Source: Sulfuriflexus sp. (GTDB taxonomy: Bacteria; Pseudomonadota; Gammaproteobacteria; AKS1). Taken from it: a stretch of 56,026 nt of DNA. The translations under genes were made by a program, and so were the position numbers. Of the stretch, positions 1-8,980 are shown piece by piece (positions within the stretch are counted from its first letter, which is position 1; every line of letters starts with the position of its first letter). The stretch is from positions 1 to 56,026 of the forward strand of contig JAGLUW010000028.1 of NCBI GenBank assembly GCA_023134145.1, written 5' to 3'. The notes below the pieces were generated by a model. The model worked only from the letters and a program-made list of their open reading frames with translations. It was not told the origin of the DNA and did not search any database.

Positions 1-270
1 AGTGTATGGAACGAAGAAATTGGTGGCTACATGGCTACTATTGATGACTGTGAATTGTCTGACAATCACTGGGAAGTAATCAAATTCTTGCGTGAGTACT
101 ACGACGAATACCAAATCGCTCCAGCGGTTCGCGTTCTTACTAAAGCAATTGGTAAGAAATTGGGTAAAGACAAAGGTAACAGCAAGTACTTGTACGAATT
201 GTTCCCTTACGGTCCTGCTAAGCAAGCTTGTAAGTATGCCGGTCTTCCTAAGCCAACAGGCTGTGTATAA
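1..270 (+). CDS. dsrC: DsrC sulfur-carrier protein, 5'-truncated by window edge
   Basis: DsrC is the cytoplasmic protein that carries sulfur as a persulfide or trisulfide between sulfur-transfer proteins, DsrAB and the DsrMKJOP membrane complex. The frame is open from base 1, so the ATG at 31 is internal and the N-terminus lies outside the window. The visible part holds the DsrC/TusE core (a helical region around DNHWEVIKFLREYY, then the YLYELFPYGP motif). The flexible C-terminal arm has both functional cysteines in the spacing C-x10-C followed by one last residue, so this is a true DsrC and not a TusE or a regulatory paralogue. It leads into dsrM after a 91-bp gap that holds a strong hairpin. 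Confidence 0.95.
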   Translation, partial: SVWNEEIGGYMATIDDCELSDNHWEVIKFLREYYDEYQIAPAVRVLTKAIGKKLGKDKGNSKYLYELFPYGPAKQACKYAGLPKPTGCV

Positions 271-292
271 GACTTAAAGCATTTGCGTGTTT

Positions 293-314
293 GGGTCGGG
301 GTTCGCCCCGGCCT
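293..314 (+). terminator. UUCG-capped GC hairpin between dsrC and dsrM
   Basis: Bases 294-301 pair with 306-313 (8 bp with one G-U) around a TTCG tetraloop. No clean T-run follows at once, so it may be a partial terminator or an RNA-stability or processing element protecting the dsrC message, rather than a full stop in the operon. Confidence 0.65.
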
Positions 315-361
315 AGCTTTACTCTAGTTGTACTTTTATATAGACCATGAGGATTTAATCG

Positions 362-1087
362 ATGTCGATGCTGACATTAGGTTATAGCGTATTATTTTAC
401 TTTGCCACCTTCATCTTGTTTGCAGGTTTGGCATTCCGTATTTACACATACGCTAATACCCCTTCACCATTAAAAATTGTTGTCACACCTGCCCCTACTA
501 CTAAGGCTGGTGTTGTATATCGCATGTGGCGTGAAGTGGTCTTATTTGAAAGTTTATTCAAGGCCTCTAAATGGACTTGGGTATTTGGTTGGGCATTCCA
601 CTTCGGTATGCTGCTCGTATTATTACGTCACCTACGTTACATCAACGAACCAACTTGGTTCTGGGTAGACATGATCCAACCTTTCGGTATTTATGCTGGT
701 TTTGCCATGCTGCTAGGCCTATTCGGTCTATGGGCGCGTCGCATTCTAGTTGATCGTATTCGTTATATATCAGCACCGTCTGATCACCTTATGCTTGCCA
801 TGATTATTGGCATCACAGGTACTGGCTTGATGATGAAATTTGTCTCTGGCGCAGATGTTATTGCTGTTAAGAATTTTATGATTGGCCTGTTAACATTTAA
901 TATTCAGCCAATCCCAGAAGACCCTATTTTGTTGATTCACCTTGGTTTGGTTGGTTTGCTGATGATTATTTTCCCATACAGCAAACTGCTTCATGCACCA
1001 GGGTTATTCTTTAGCCCAACCCGTACACAGATCGATGATCCTCGTGAAAAACGACATGTGACACCTTGGGCAAAAGACGCAAACTAA
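362..1087 (+). CDS. dsrM: DsrM, cytochrome b subunit of DsrMKJOP
   Basis: DsrM is the di-heme b membrane subunit (NarI-like) of the DsrMKJOP complex that exchanges electrons between the quinone pool and DsrK/DsrC. The 241-aa protein has about five hydrophobic segments (near residues 6-28, 74-92, 106-124, 142-160 and 187-205). Histidines at 80, 90, 142, 193 and 211 are candidate heme ligands. The start at 362 has GAGG nine bases upstream. An alternative ATG lies two codons in. It is followed by dsrK with a 37-bp gap. Position and size match dsrM of the purple sulfur bacterial operon. Confidence 0.93.
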   Translation: MSMLTLGYSVLFYFATFILFAGLAFRIYTYANTPSPLKIVVTPAPTTKAGVVYRMWREVVLFESLFKASKWTWVFGWAFHFGMLLVLLRHLRYINEPTWFWVDMIQPFGIYAGFAMLLGLFGLWARRILVDRIRYISAPSDHLMLAMIIGITGTGLMMKFVSGADVIAVKNFMIGLLTFNIQPIPEDPILLIHLGLVGLLMIIFPYSKLLHAPGLFFSPTRTQIDDPREKRHVTPWAKDAN

Positions 1088-1124
1088 GCGTTGCGAATAA
1101 CAACAAAGAATTTAGGAGAGCAAC

Positions 1125-2615
1125 GTGGCAGATTTTGAAACACCAGAGCTAAAAGACATACCCGTCATCCCTGCTATTCAAGAAGGTGCGATGGCACACA
1201 GTGCGCCATTCAAATCTCGCGCACCCTTCCAGGAACCCATGGGTTTTCCGGATGAGTTAGTTGATAACTGGCAAGAAGTCGCCATCAATAAGTTAGGCGA
1301 TCTGACCAAGAAATACCGTTCATTAAAAGTATTTCTTGATTCATGTGTTAAATGTGGTGCTTGTACTGATAAGTGTCATTACTTCTTAGGTACAGCTGAT
1401 CCAAAAAACATGCCTGTTGCGCGTCAAGATTTATTGCGCAAGGTTTACCGTCGCTACTTCACACTTGCGGGTAAGTTCTTCCCTAAGTTAGTGGGCGCAA
1501 CTGACCTAACTAAAGAAGTACTCGACGATTGGTACACTTACTACCACCAGTGTTCACAATGTCGTCGTTGTTCTGTGTTCTGCCCTTACGGCATTGATAC
1601 CGCAGAAATCTCAATGGCCGCTCGTGAAATTCTCGACACCGTTGGTGTTGGTCAAAAATACTGTAACGAAATTCTTGGCAAGGTTTACACCATTGGTAAT
1701 AACCTTGGCCTACCAGGTAAAGCATTAAAAGCAACGCTCATCGATCTCGAAGAAGATGTAGAAGACGAAACGGGTGTTGCGGTTAAATACCCACTTGATG
1801 TTCAAGGCGCTGACATTTTAGTTGTCACCCCTTCTGCTGATTTCTTCGCTGAACCACATATTGATGGTCTGATTGGTTACGGTAAAGTATTCCACCAAGC
1901 AGGCATGAGCTGGACGTTAAGTTCACATGCATCAGAAGCAGGTAACTTCGGTATGTTTATCGGTAGTTACGACAACATGAAACGCGTTGCAATGCGTATT
2001 CGTGAAGCTGCTTTAGACCTTGGCGTAAAACGTATTGTCGTTGGTGAGTGTGGACATGCATGGCGTGTTGCTTACCAATTCTGGAATACGCTTGCCGGTC
2101 CTTTCGATTTCTTGGATCCAAACTACCCTGTGCCGCAGCATATTATTGAAGTCACACACGACCTCATTCAGCGCGGCGCATTGAACTTGGATCCTTCTGC
2201 AAATGATGACAAACGCGTTACGTTCCATGATTCATGTAACGTTGCTCGCGCAACACGTATGGGCAATATGCCTGGTGGCCAGTTCATTCTGCCACGTGAA
2301 GTCATTAAGGCGTCAGTCAATAACTATTTTGATATGGCACCAGAAACAATTCATGACAGCACTTTCTGCTGTGGTGGCGGTGGCGGTCTATTGACCGATG
2401 ACCTACTTGAATTGAGAGTTAAAGGAGCGATGCCACGCATGCAAGCACTGCATGAAGTGGTTAAGGAATACGACGTAAACTATCTTGCTGCAATCTGTGC
2501 GATTTGTAAGAGTCAGTTTACCAAGACACTTCCTTATTACGACCTCCCTATGGATATGATTGGTAGTGTGCATGGTTTGGTGAGCGACGCGATCCAACTG
2601 GGCACTAAAGAATAA
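1125..2615 (+). CDS. dsrK: DsrK, HdrD-like iron-sulfur subunit
   Basis: DsrK is the cytoplasm-facing iron-sulfur subunit of DsrMKJOP, related to heterodisulfide reductase HdrD and thought to act on DsrC disulfide or trisulfide. The 496-aa sequence has two [4Fe-4S] ferredoxin motifs (C74/C77/C80/C84 and C143/C146/C149/C153). A C-terminal CCG-type region follows, with C309, C371, the C415-C416 pair in a glycine-rich loop, and C458/C461, matching a non-cubane catalytic cluster site. The start is GTG, six bases after a TAGGAG-type ribosome-binding site. Confidence 0.95.
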   Translation: MADFETPELKDIPVIPAIQEGAMAHSAPFKSRAPFQEPMGFPDELVDNWQEVAINKLGDLTKKYRSLKVFLDSCVKCGACTDKCHYFLGTADPKNMPVARQDLLRKVYRRYFTLAGKFFPKLVGATDLTKEVLDDWYTYYHQCSQCRRCSVFCPYGIDTAEISMAAREILDTVGVGQKYCNEILGKVYTIGNNLGLPGKALKATLIDLEEDVEDETGVAVKYPLDVQGADILVVTPSADFFAEPHIDGLIGYGKVFHQAGMSWTLSSHASEAGNFGMFIGSYDNMKRVAMRIREAALDLGVKRIVVGECGHAWRVAYQFWNTLAGPFDFLDPNYPVPQHIIEVTHDLIQRGALNLDPSANDDKRVTFHDSCNVARATRMGNMPGGQFILPREVIKASVNNYFDMAPETIHDSTFCCGGGGGLLTDDLLELRVKGAMPRMQALHEVVKEYDVNYLAAICAICKSQFTKTLPYYDLPMDMIGSVHGLVSDAIQLGTKE

Positions 2616-2664
2616 CTGAATTTAATGAACCAACTGGACTTTCCTGGTTTAGGAGAACAGAGCA

Positions 2665-4653
2665 ATGGCAACATCTAAAAAAGATATCGAAAAAAACCTA
2701 GACGGTTTTACAAAACGTCGTTTTGAAGACGGTAAGACAACTGAAGATTGGGACTGGGGTGACCAGCTTTTCAACGGTGATGAAACTTACAAATGTCCGA
2801 CTTACGTACATAAAACTCCACCTTGCCAGGGCAGCTGTCCTTCTGGTGAAGACATCCGCGGTTGGTTGAACATCGTTCGTGGTATCGAGCAACCTACTGG
2901 CGACATGGATTGGAAAGAATACGCATTCCGCCGCTCAACAGCTGCGAACCCATTCCCTTCTACTATGGGTCGTGTTTGTCCTGCTCCTTGTCAAGATGGT
3001 TGTAACCGTAACGAAGTTGAAGATTTCGTTGGTATCAATGCCGTTGAACAATTTATTGGTGATAACGCACTTGAAGCTGGTTTAAGTTTCACTGCGGCTT
3101 CTACTGAAACAGGTAAAAAAGTTGCGATTATCGGTGGCGGACCTGCTGGTCTTTCTGCTGCTTACCAACTTCGTCTTATGGGTCACAGTGCAACTATCTT
3201 TGATAACCACTCTGAACTTGGCGGCATGATGCGCTACGGTATCCCTGGCTACCGTATGCCACGCGACGTACTTGACGGTGAAATTGGTCGTATCATTAAC
3301 ATGGGTGTTGATGTTAAAACTGAAACAAGCATCGGTACTGACATCACCATGGAACAACTTGAAAAAGATTTTGACGCTGTACTGTTTGCACTAGGTGCGC
3401 AGTCTGGTCGCGGTCTACCTATTGATGGTTTTGATGAAGCAGAAAACTGCATCAGTGGTGTTGCCTTCCTGGAAGCTTTCAACGATGGTCGACTAAAAGC
3501 AGTATCTGGTCGCGTAGTTGTTGTAGGTGGTGGTGATACCTCTATCGATGTTGCCTCAGTTGCACGTCGTCTTGGTCATATCAAAAATGGTAACGAAAGT
3601 GACCGTCCTGAATACGTTGTGCTTGGCCACACTGCCCATGACGTTATGGATGTTGCTAGCAAAGAAGGCGCCGATGTTACTTTGATTTCACGTCAGCCTT
3701 TAGAAAACATGAATGCAGCTCAACATGAACTTGATGATGCAACACGTGAAGGTGTTGATATTCAAGGCGCCGTAACACCTATTAGCGTTATCCGTGATGA
3801 GTCTGGTCGTGCAACAGCACTTCGCGTTGCTAAACTTGATTATTCAAGTGGTAAGCCTGAAGTTGTTGAAGGTTCTGAATACGACATCGAAGCAGACCTG
3901 ATTGTTTCAGCCATTGGTCAAAGCGGTAGCTTCGACGGCATGGACGGTGTTGCAAATGACCGTGGTCTTATCGACACAGACAAGCACTTCCAAATTCCAA
4001 ACAAGCCTGGTTTCTTCGCTTGTGGTGATATTGTTCGCCCTCACCTTTTAACTACGGTTATTGGTCAAGGCTCTATCACAGCAGAAACCATTGATCATTA
4101 CTTCAAAAATGAAGACCTGCGTAAACGTCCAAAAGTAGACGTTCACCACTTCGATTTGATGGAAAAGCTGGAAGAAACTGGTAAATCACCAGAAGATTTC
4201 ACCGCAACTGATGACGAGCGTGCTATTGATGCTGGTCTTCGCGGTACGGATTCAGATGCTTATGCCGTTCATAACTTTGAAGACCGTGCAACACACGAAA
4301 TCGTTACTAATGATGAATTATTCTTAGGTCACTTCGATAAAGAAGCACGTCATCTGCGTACTGAAACTGTGCCTGACTCAGAAGAAGTATTGGGTCACTT
4401 CCAGGAACGTATGGATGGCTTAAGCGAAGAAGACACAGTTGCTGAAGCTAAGCGTTGTATGAGCTGTGGTATGTGTTTCGAGTGTGACAACTGTGTTATT
4501 TACTGTCCACAAGATGCAGTACACCGTACACCTAAAGGTGATACGACTATGGGTCGTTATGTATACACTGACTACGACCGTTGTATTGGTTGTCATATCT
4601 GTGCTGATGTTTGCCCAACCGGTTACATCAAAATGGGTCTTGGCGACCACTAA
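2665..4653 (+). CDS. dsrL: DsrL, NAD(P)H:acceptor oxidoreductase of the rDsr pathway
   Basis: DsrL is an iron-sulfur flavoprotein related to the glutamate synthase small subunit. In sulfur oxidizers it takes electrons from DsrAB-catalysed sulfur oxidation to NAD(P)+. The 662-aa protein has an N-terminal cysteine region (C44, C54, C58, C105, C109, C113), an FAD-binding GGGPAG loop near residues 157-162, and a second dinucleotide-binding GGGDTS loop in the middle. The C-terminal ferredoxin domain carries cysteine groups beginning near residues 598 and 640, for two [4Fe-4S] clusters. An AGGAGA ribosome-binding site precedes the ATG. Position between dsrK and dsrJ is as in Allochromatium. Confidence 0.95.
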   Translation: MATSKKDIEKNLDGFTKRRFEDGKTTEDWDWGDQLFNGDETYKCPTYVHKTPPCQGSCPSGEDIRGWLNIVRGIEQPTGDMDWKEYAFRRSTAANPFPSTMGRVCPAPCQDGCNRNEVEDFVGINAVEQFIGDNALEAGLSFTAASTETGKKVAIIGGGPAGLSAAYQLRLMGHSATIFDNHSELGGMMRYGIPGYRMPRDVLDGEIGRIINMGVDVKTETSIGTDITMEQLEKDFDAVLFALGAQSGRGLPIDGFDEAENCISGVAFLEAFNDGRLKAVSGRVVVVGGGDTSIDVASVARRLGHIKNGNESDRPEYVVLGHTAHDVMDVASKEGADVTLISRQPLENMNAAQHELDDATREGVDIQGAVTPISVIRDESGRATALRVAKLDYSSGKPEVVEGSEYDIEADLIVSAIGQSGSFDGMDGVANDRGLIDTDKHFQIPNKPGFFACGDIVRPHLLTTVIGQGSITAETIDHYFKNEDLRKRPKVDVHHFDLMEKLEETGKSPEDFTATDDERAIDAGLRGTDSDAYAVHNFEDRATHEIVTNDELFLGHFDKEARHLRTETVPDSEEVLGHFQERMDGLSEEDTVAEAKRCMSCGMCFECDNCVIYCPQDAVHRTPKGDTTMGRYVYTDYDRCIGCHICADVCPTGYIKMGLGDH

Positions 4654-4675
4654 TCCAGCTAATTTAGGGGTTATC

Positions 4676-5158
4676 GTGAAGCAAATTCGCAATCTATTTA
4701 TCTTCCTAACATTGTCACTCGTAATGAGTGGCAGTGTTATGGCCGATAGTGTTGGTCCTGAACTAAAAATTAACCGTGCCAACGGTGACAAATGTGTCCT
4801 TCCCGCAGATGAAATGCGCAAGGATCACATGAAGCACTTGCAACACCAACGTGACGACACAATGCGTGATGGTATTCGCACTGAAAAGTTCAGCCTCAAA
4901 GAATGTATTAACTGCCATGCTAATAAAGATGAAGCAGATAAATACATTCCGGTTAATGCACCAGGCGAGTTTTGCCAATCATGTCATGCATACACAAGCG
5001 TAAAGCTTGATTGTTTTGAATGTCATGCAACCAAACCGCGCGACACTGCTTTTCATCCTATCGTTTCAGATAAGATGAAAGCCTTTGCCGATGTTCATGA
5101 CGCTCCAAAAACAAAATCGATGCTCGATACAATCGCAGCTAAGGCTGGTGCCAAATGA
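4676..5158 (+). CDS. dsrJ: DsrJ, periplasmic triheme cytochrome c
   Basis: DsrJ is the periplasmic triheme c subunit of DsrMKJOP. Starting at GTG 4676, 22 bases after the dsrL stop, gives 160 aa with an N-terminal hydrophobic signal or anchor ending near MADS (residue 24). Three CxxCH motifs bind heme covalently at residues 77-81, 100-104 and 113-117. C40, in a segment before the first motif, sits where the family has the unusual cysteine axial ligand of one heme; that role is inferred by position. A longer reading into dsrL would lose the signal peptide, so the GTG start is preferred. The stop overlaps the dsrO start by 4 bp. Confidence 0.93.
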   Translation: MKQIRNLFIFLTLSLVMSGSVMADSVGPELKINRANGDKCVLPADEMRKDHMKHLQHQRDDTMRDGIRTEKFSLKECINCHANKDEADKYIPVNAPGEFCQSCHAYTSVKLDCFECHATKPRDTAFHPIVSDKMKAFADVHDAPKTKSMLDTIAAKAGAK

Positions 5159-5916
5159 ATGAGCAAAAGATAGATCAATACCGCCGCGACTTTTTCACTA
5201 AAGCCACCGCAACAGCAGCAACTGGCGTAATTGCACCAGGCGTAATGCTTATGCAAGTTGGTCAAGCACAAGCTCGTCCACTTGACCAAGCCGCTAGTAA
5301 CAAAAATCGTTGGGGTTTATTAATTGACTCAAACAAGTGTGCTGATGGTTGTAGCGATTGTGTTAAAGCCTGTGAATCAGAAAATGCTTGGGGCAGTGGT
5401 AGCACTGACGAACAAAAATCAGATGCGGGTCAAAAAGCACAGTGGATTCGCACTGTTACATTAAAGAACAAACTCACGAGTAAAGAACATCAATTACCAA
5501 TGATGTGTCAGCACTGTGAACAACCACCTTGTGTTGATGTGTGCCCTACCGGCGCATCATTCAAACGTGCTGATGGCATTGTTCTGGTTGATAAACATAT
5601 TTGTATTGGTTGTCGTTACTGCATGATGGCTTGCCCATACAAAGCACGCTCATTCATACATGAAGATCTGCATGATCAATCACCTGACGTACCACGTGGT
5701 AAGGGTACTGTTGAATCTTGCACACTTTGTGTTCACAAGATTGACCGCGGTGATGGTACAACAGCTTGTGCAGAAGCATGCACACACCAAGCAATTCTAT
5801 TTGGCGATTTGAATGATCCAAATAGCACGATTTCAATCGAAATGAAAAAACACGCCACAACACAAATACGCGCAGATCTGAATCTGAATACAGGCGTGCG
5901 TTACCGTGGCATTTAA
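5155..5916 (+). CDS. dsrO: DsrO, periplasmic Tat-exported ferredoxin subunit
   Basis: DsrO is the periplasmic iron-sulfur subunit of DsrMKJOP, passing electrons between DsrJ and DsrP. The 253-aa protein begins with a Tat-type signal (RRDFFTKA at residues 10-17, then a hydrophobic stretch and an AQA cleavage-like site near 40). Cysteine groups begin at C62 (C62/C66/C69/C73), then the CQHCEQPPCVDVCP and CIGCRYCMMACP groups, and a final CTLC...C...C set: an NrfC/DmsB-like arrangement for several [4Fe-4S] clusters. The ATG lies inside the dsrJ stop (ATGA), showing translational coupling. Confidence 0.94.
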   Translation: MNEQKIDQYRRDFFTKATATAATGVIAPGVMLMQVGQAQARPLDQAASNKNRWGLLIDSNKCADGCSDCVKACESENAWGSGSTDEQKSDAGQKAQWIRTVTLKNKLTSKEHQLPMMCQHCEQPPCVDVCPTGASFKRADGIVLVDKHICIGCRYCMMACPYKARSFIHEDLHDQSPDVPRGKGTVESCTLCVHKIDRGDGTTACAEACTHQAILFGDLNDPNSTISIEMKKHATTQIRADLNLNTGVRYRGI

Positions 5917-5942
5917 GAACCTGACTAGCGGATATTAAAATA

Positions 5943-7193
5943 ATGAAACCAGTTGTTCACTACAGTGCAATTGAAGGCCGCAGCCTTGCCTTTTGGGGTT
6001 TGCTGGGTACTTTCGGTTTATTTCTCGTATTAGGTCTTGGCGCCGTTTGGGTTATGGAGCACAACGGTCACCACGTGACTGGCATGAATAACCAAATCAT
6101 CTGGGGCTTACCTCATGTGTTTGCGGTATTCATGATTATTGCTGCATCCGGCATTCTTAACGTTGCCTCTATTGCCTCTGTCTTTGGCAAGAAGATGTAC
6201 AAACCTCTATCTCGACTCTCTGCATTGATGGCCATTGCCTTCCTTGGTGGTGGTTTGATGGTGTTAATGCTTGATCTAGGCCGTCCTGATCGCTTAGTGA
6301 TTGCAGCTACCTACCTAAATCCTAAATCAGTGTTTGCATGGAACATCCTGCTCTACCCTGGTTTCTTTGCTGCTGTCGGCGCGTATATTTGGTTCATGAT
6401 GGAACGCAGAATGAACCGCTACACACACCAAATTGGTCTATTCGCTTTCGTATGGCGTCTACTGTTAACAACTGGTACCGGTTCAATCTTCGGTTTCGTT
6501 GTTGCACGTAACGGTTACGATGCGGCAGTGCTTGCGCCAATGTTCATTATTATGTCATTTGGTTTTGGCTTAGCAATTTATCTTTTAAGTTTAATGGCAA
6601 CTTGTCGTTGGACTGGACGCGAACTTGGCGACAGTGTTGTTCGCCAATTAAAGAACTTACTCGGTGTTTTTATCGCCGCGATGTTCTACTTCGTATTCGT
6701 ATTCCACCTAACCAGCCTTTACGGCACAGAAAACCATAGCTTCGAGAATTTCATCCTGGTAGATGGCGGACTCTTCACTCAGTTATTCTGGATTGGTTGG
6801 GTTGGCGTTGGTTTAGTTTTACCACTCGCCATTGTTTACCACCCTAGCATGAGCAAATCTCGTGCCTGGATCGGTATCGCTTGTGCCATGGTTATTGCTG
6901 GTGGCCTCGCATCAATGTACGTCATCATTATTGGTGGCCAAGCATTCCCAATGTCAATCTTCCCAGGCTTCGAAGTTTCAAGTAGCTTTGGTGATGGTCA
7001 AATTGCAAGCTACGCCCCAAGCATTTGGGAACTTGGCTTAGGCATAGGTGGTATTGCTCTTGCTCTTGCGATGACAACCTTTGCGATTAAAGTATTACCA
7101 TTTGTCCCTGATTCACTTTCTGATGAACTCATGGATCCACATTACACTCCGGCTAAAGAAGTTGAAGTAGAAGCCGAGACTGACGCGGCTTAA
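5943..7193 (+). CDS. dsrP: DsrP, NrfD-type quinone-interacting membrane protein
   Basis: DsrP is the integral membrane subunit of DsrMKJOP, belonging to the NrfD/PsrC family that interacts with menaquinone or ubiquinone. The 416-aa protein is hydrophobic almost throughout, with about ten predicted transmembrane segments, the conserved LDLGRPDRL-type loop (near residues 110-120) found in this family, and a short acidic C-terminal tail. It starts 26 bp after dsrO. Its end is followed by a strong hairpin overlapping the start of dsrN. Confidence 0.94.
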   Translation: MKPVVHYSAIEGRSLAFWGLLGTFGLFLVLGLGAVWVMEHNGHHVTGMNNQIIWGLPHVFAVFMIIAASGILNVASIASVFGKKMYKPLSRLSALMAIAFLGGGLMVLMLDLGRPDRLVIAATYLNPKSVFAWNILLYPGFFAAVGAYIWFMMERRMNRYTHQIGLFAFVWRLLLTTGTGSIFGFVVARNGYDAAVLAPMFIIMSFGFGLAIYLLSLMATCRWTGRELGDSVVRQLKNLLGVFIAAMFYFVFVFHLTSLYGTENHSFENFILVDGGLFTQLFWIGWVGVGLVLPLAIVYHPSMSKSRAWIGIACAMVIAGGLASMYVIIIGGQAFPMSIFPGFEVSSSFGDGQIASYAPSIWELGLGIGGIALALAMTTFAIKVLPFVPDSLSDELMDPHYTPAKEVEVEAETDAA

Positions 7194-7233
7194 GCCTATG
7201 CGCCAGCTGCCCCTACGCAGCGTTCTAATTGCC

Positions 7234-7268
7234 AAAAACGTGAGGTATGAATAATGCCTCACGTTTTT
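7234..7268 (+). promoter_or_regulatory. 15-bp hairpin enclosing the dsrN ribosome-binding site and start codon
   Basis: Bases 7234-7248 pair with 7254-7268 (15 bp, one G-U, 5-base loop GAATA). The left arm contains the GAGG ribosome-binding site of dsrN (7242-7245); the right arm starts exactly at the dsrN ATG (7254-7256) and ends in T5, followed by GTTT. It could mask translation initiation or act as an intrinsic terminator/attenuator that separates dsrMKLJOP from dsrNR. Confidence 0.75.
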
Positions 7269-8663
7269 GTTTCTGCCGCTCACAAATCATCTGGTAAAAC
7301 CACCGTTAGCATTGGTCTCTGTGCTGCGCTTAAAGATCGTGGTCTTGCCGTGCAACCTTTTAAAAAAGGTCCTGACTACATTGATCCAATGTGGCTTGCC
7401 AGCGCCAGTGATCGCGACTGCTACAACCTTGATTTCTACACCATGCAGCATGAAGAGATTCAGCAGACTTTTGATCGCTATAATCAAGATGCTGACATCA
7501 GTATCATCGAAGGCAACAAAGGTCTTTATGATGGTCTCGATCTCGATGGCAGTAACAGTAATGCCGCACTAGCAACCATGCTTGATGCACCTGTGATACT
7601 CGTACTCGATGCGCGCGGTATGACACGTGGTATTGCACCACTTATTTTGGGCTATCAAGCATTTGATGAGAACATTAACATCGCTGGCGTGATTTTAAAT
7701 CAGCTCGGTGGTTCACGACACGAAAGTAAATTGCGCAATGTCATTGAACATTACACCGATGCGGCAGTTATTGGCGCGATTCATAAACATGAAGACATGG
7801 CGATTGTTGAACGTCACCTTGGCCTATTACCCAGCAATGAAAGTGACAGTGCTGCCAACTACATCGCCAATATTAGCCAACATGTAGCGGCATCAGTCGA
7901 CTTAGATAAAGTTATTAATATTGCAGGGATTGCACCTGCGACTAAAAAAGTAGCCTTCCCCGTTGCAGAAAAAAAATGCAGCTTACGCATTGCTGTCGCA
8001 CATGATGCCGCATTCGGTTTTTACTATGCGAGCGATCTCAATGCCATGCGCGGTGCCGGTGTCGAAGTCGTTAAATTTGATACCTTGCACGATGCAGCCT
8101 TGCCTGAAAATATCGATGGCCTCTTCATTGGTGGTGGCTTCCCGGAAAGCAGCATGCAAGAACTCGAAGACAACTCTACAATGCGTGAAAGTATTCACAA
8201 GGCTATTGAAGCGGGTCTACCAACTTATGCCGAATGTGGTGGCATGATGTATCTTAGTCGCTCATTATCCTGGAATGACAAGAAAAATAGCATGGTTGGT
8301 ATTATTCCCGGTGACACTCTCATGCATGAAAAACCACAGGGTCGCGGCTATGTAAAAATCACAGAGTCGAATGAATTCATTTGGCCCACACTCGAGTCTA
8401 CCTCGAGTGTGTCGCATCAAGCTCATGAATTTCATTATTCGAGCCTTGAACACTTTAAACTTAATGAAGAGTTTCGCCCTGCCTACACAATGAAACGTGG
8501 GCACGGCATTAATGGCGAATACGATGGCATCATGTATAAGAACATGCTTGCCTGTTATACCCACCAACGAAATGTCGATAGTAATCCTTGGGTAGAACGT
8601 TTTATCCAATTTATACTCACTAATAAATCAGCAAAAGATCTCGAAGGGTTAGAGTTATGTTAA
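7254..8663 (+). CDS. dsrN: DsrN, siroheme amidase (CobB/CbiA family)
   Basis: DsrN is a glutamine-dependent amidotransferase related to cobyrinate a,c-diamide synthase. In the dsr system it makes the amidated siroheme used by DsrAB. The 469-aa protein has an N-terminal ATP-binding loop (SSGKTTVSIG near residues 12-21) and a C-terminal class I glutamine amidotransferase domain with the nucleophile C328 in the AECGGMMYLS motif. Its dsr location favours DsrN over cobalamin CobB, and no cobalamin genes are nearby. The start codon is buried in the hairpin described above. The stop overlaps dsrR by 7 bp. Confidence 0.9.
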   Translation: MPHVFVSAAHKSSGKTTVSIGLCAALKDRGLAVQPFKKGPDYIDPMWLASASDRDCYNLDFYTMQHEEIQQTFDRYNQDADISIIEGNKGLYDGLDLDGSNSNAALATMLDAPVILVLDARGMTRGIAPLILGYQAFDENINIAGVILNQLGGSRHESKLRNVIEHYTDAAVIGAIHKHEDMAIVERHLGLLPSNESDSAANYIANISQHVAASVDLDKVINIAGIAPATKKVAFPVAEKKCSLRIAVAHDAAFGFYYASDLNAMRGAGVEVVKFDTLHDAALPENIDGLFIGGGFPESSMQELEDNSTMRESIHKAIEAGLPTYAECGGMMYLSRSLSWNDKKNSMVGIIPGDTLMHEKPQGRGYVKITESNEFIWPTLESTSSVSHQAHEFHYSSLEHFKLNEEFRPAYTMKRGHGINGEYDGIMYKNMLACYTHQRNVDSNPWVERFIQFILTNKSAKDLEGLELC

Positions 8664-8971
8664 AAATTACTGATACAGCACTTACACAAATTAAAAAATC
8701 AATATCTGAAGAAACAAAAGGAATGTCATTGCGTATTGCCGCGAAACAAGCCGACGATGGCTCTATTCAATACGGCATGGGCTATGATGATAACAAGGCC
8801 GAAGATGATGTTGTTGTTGAGCTAGAAGGTCTCGAAGTACTCATCGCGCCAAGTTCACGTGACCTATTGATCGGTGCAACCATTGATTACGTTTCACTTG
8901 AAGACGAAGAAATGCACTTCATCTTCATCAATCCGAATGACCCTAATCACAAAGCGCCTCAAGACAACTAA
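8657..8971 (+). CDS. dsrR: DsrR, IscA-like protein without cluster cysteines
   Basis: DsrR is a small cytoplasmic protein with an A-type (IscA/SufA) iron-sulfur carrier fold that is specific to sulfur oxidizers and has been linked to post-transcriptional control of dsr expression. The 104-aa sequence follows the A-type pattern but has no cysteine at all, so it cannot bind a cluster the way IscA does, which is the family's hallmark. It overlaps the end of dsrN by 7 bp, indicating co-translation. Confidence 0.88.
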   Translation: MLKITDTALTQIKKSISEETKGMSLRIAAKQADDGSIQYGMGYDDNKAEDDVVVELEGLEVLIAPSSRDLLIGATIDYVSLEDEEMHFIFINPNDPNHKAPQDN

Positions 8972-8980
8972 TCAACACTC

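Noticed and set aside
4466..4675. N-terminal extension of dsrJ into dsrL
   Set aside because: It would read the dsrL ferredoxin region in another frame and bury the signal peptide; GTG at 4676 gives a normal DsrJ.
4420..4821. 133-aa minus-strand frame over dsrL/dsrJ
   Set aside because: Antisense shadow of two well-supported dsr genes.
7254..8663. Cobalamin pathway CobB
   Set aside because: Family is the same, but operon position between dsrP and dsrR and the absence of cobalamin genes point to DsrN.
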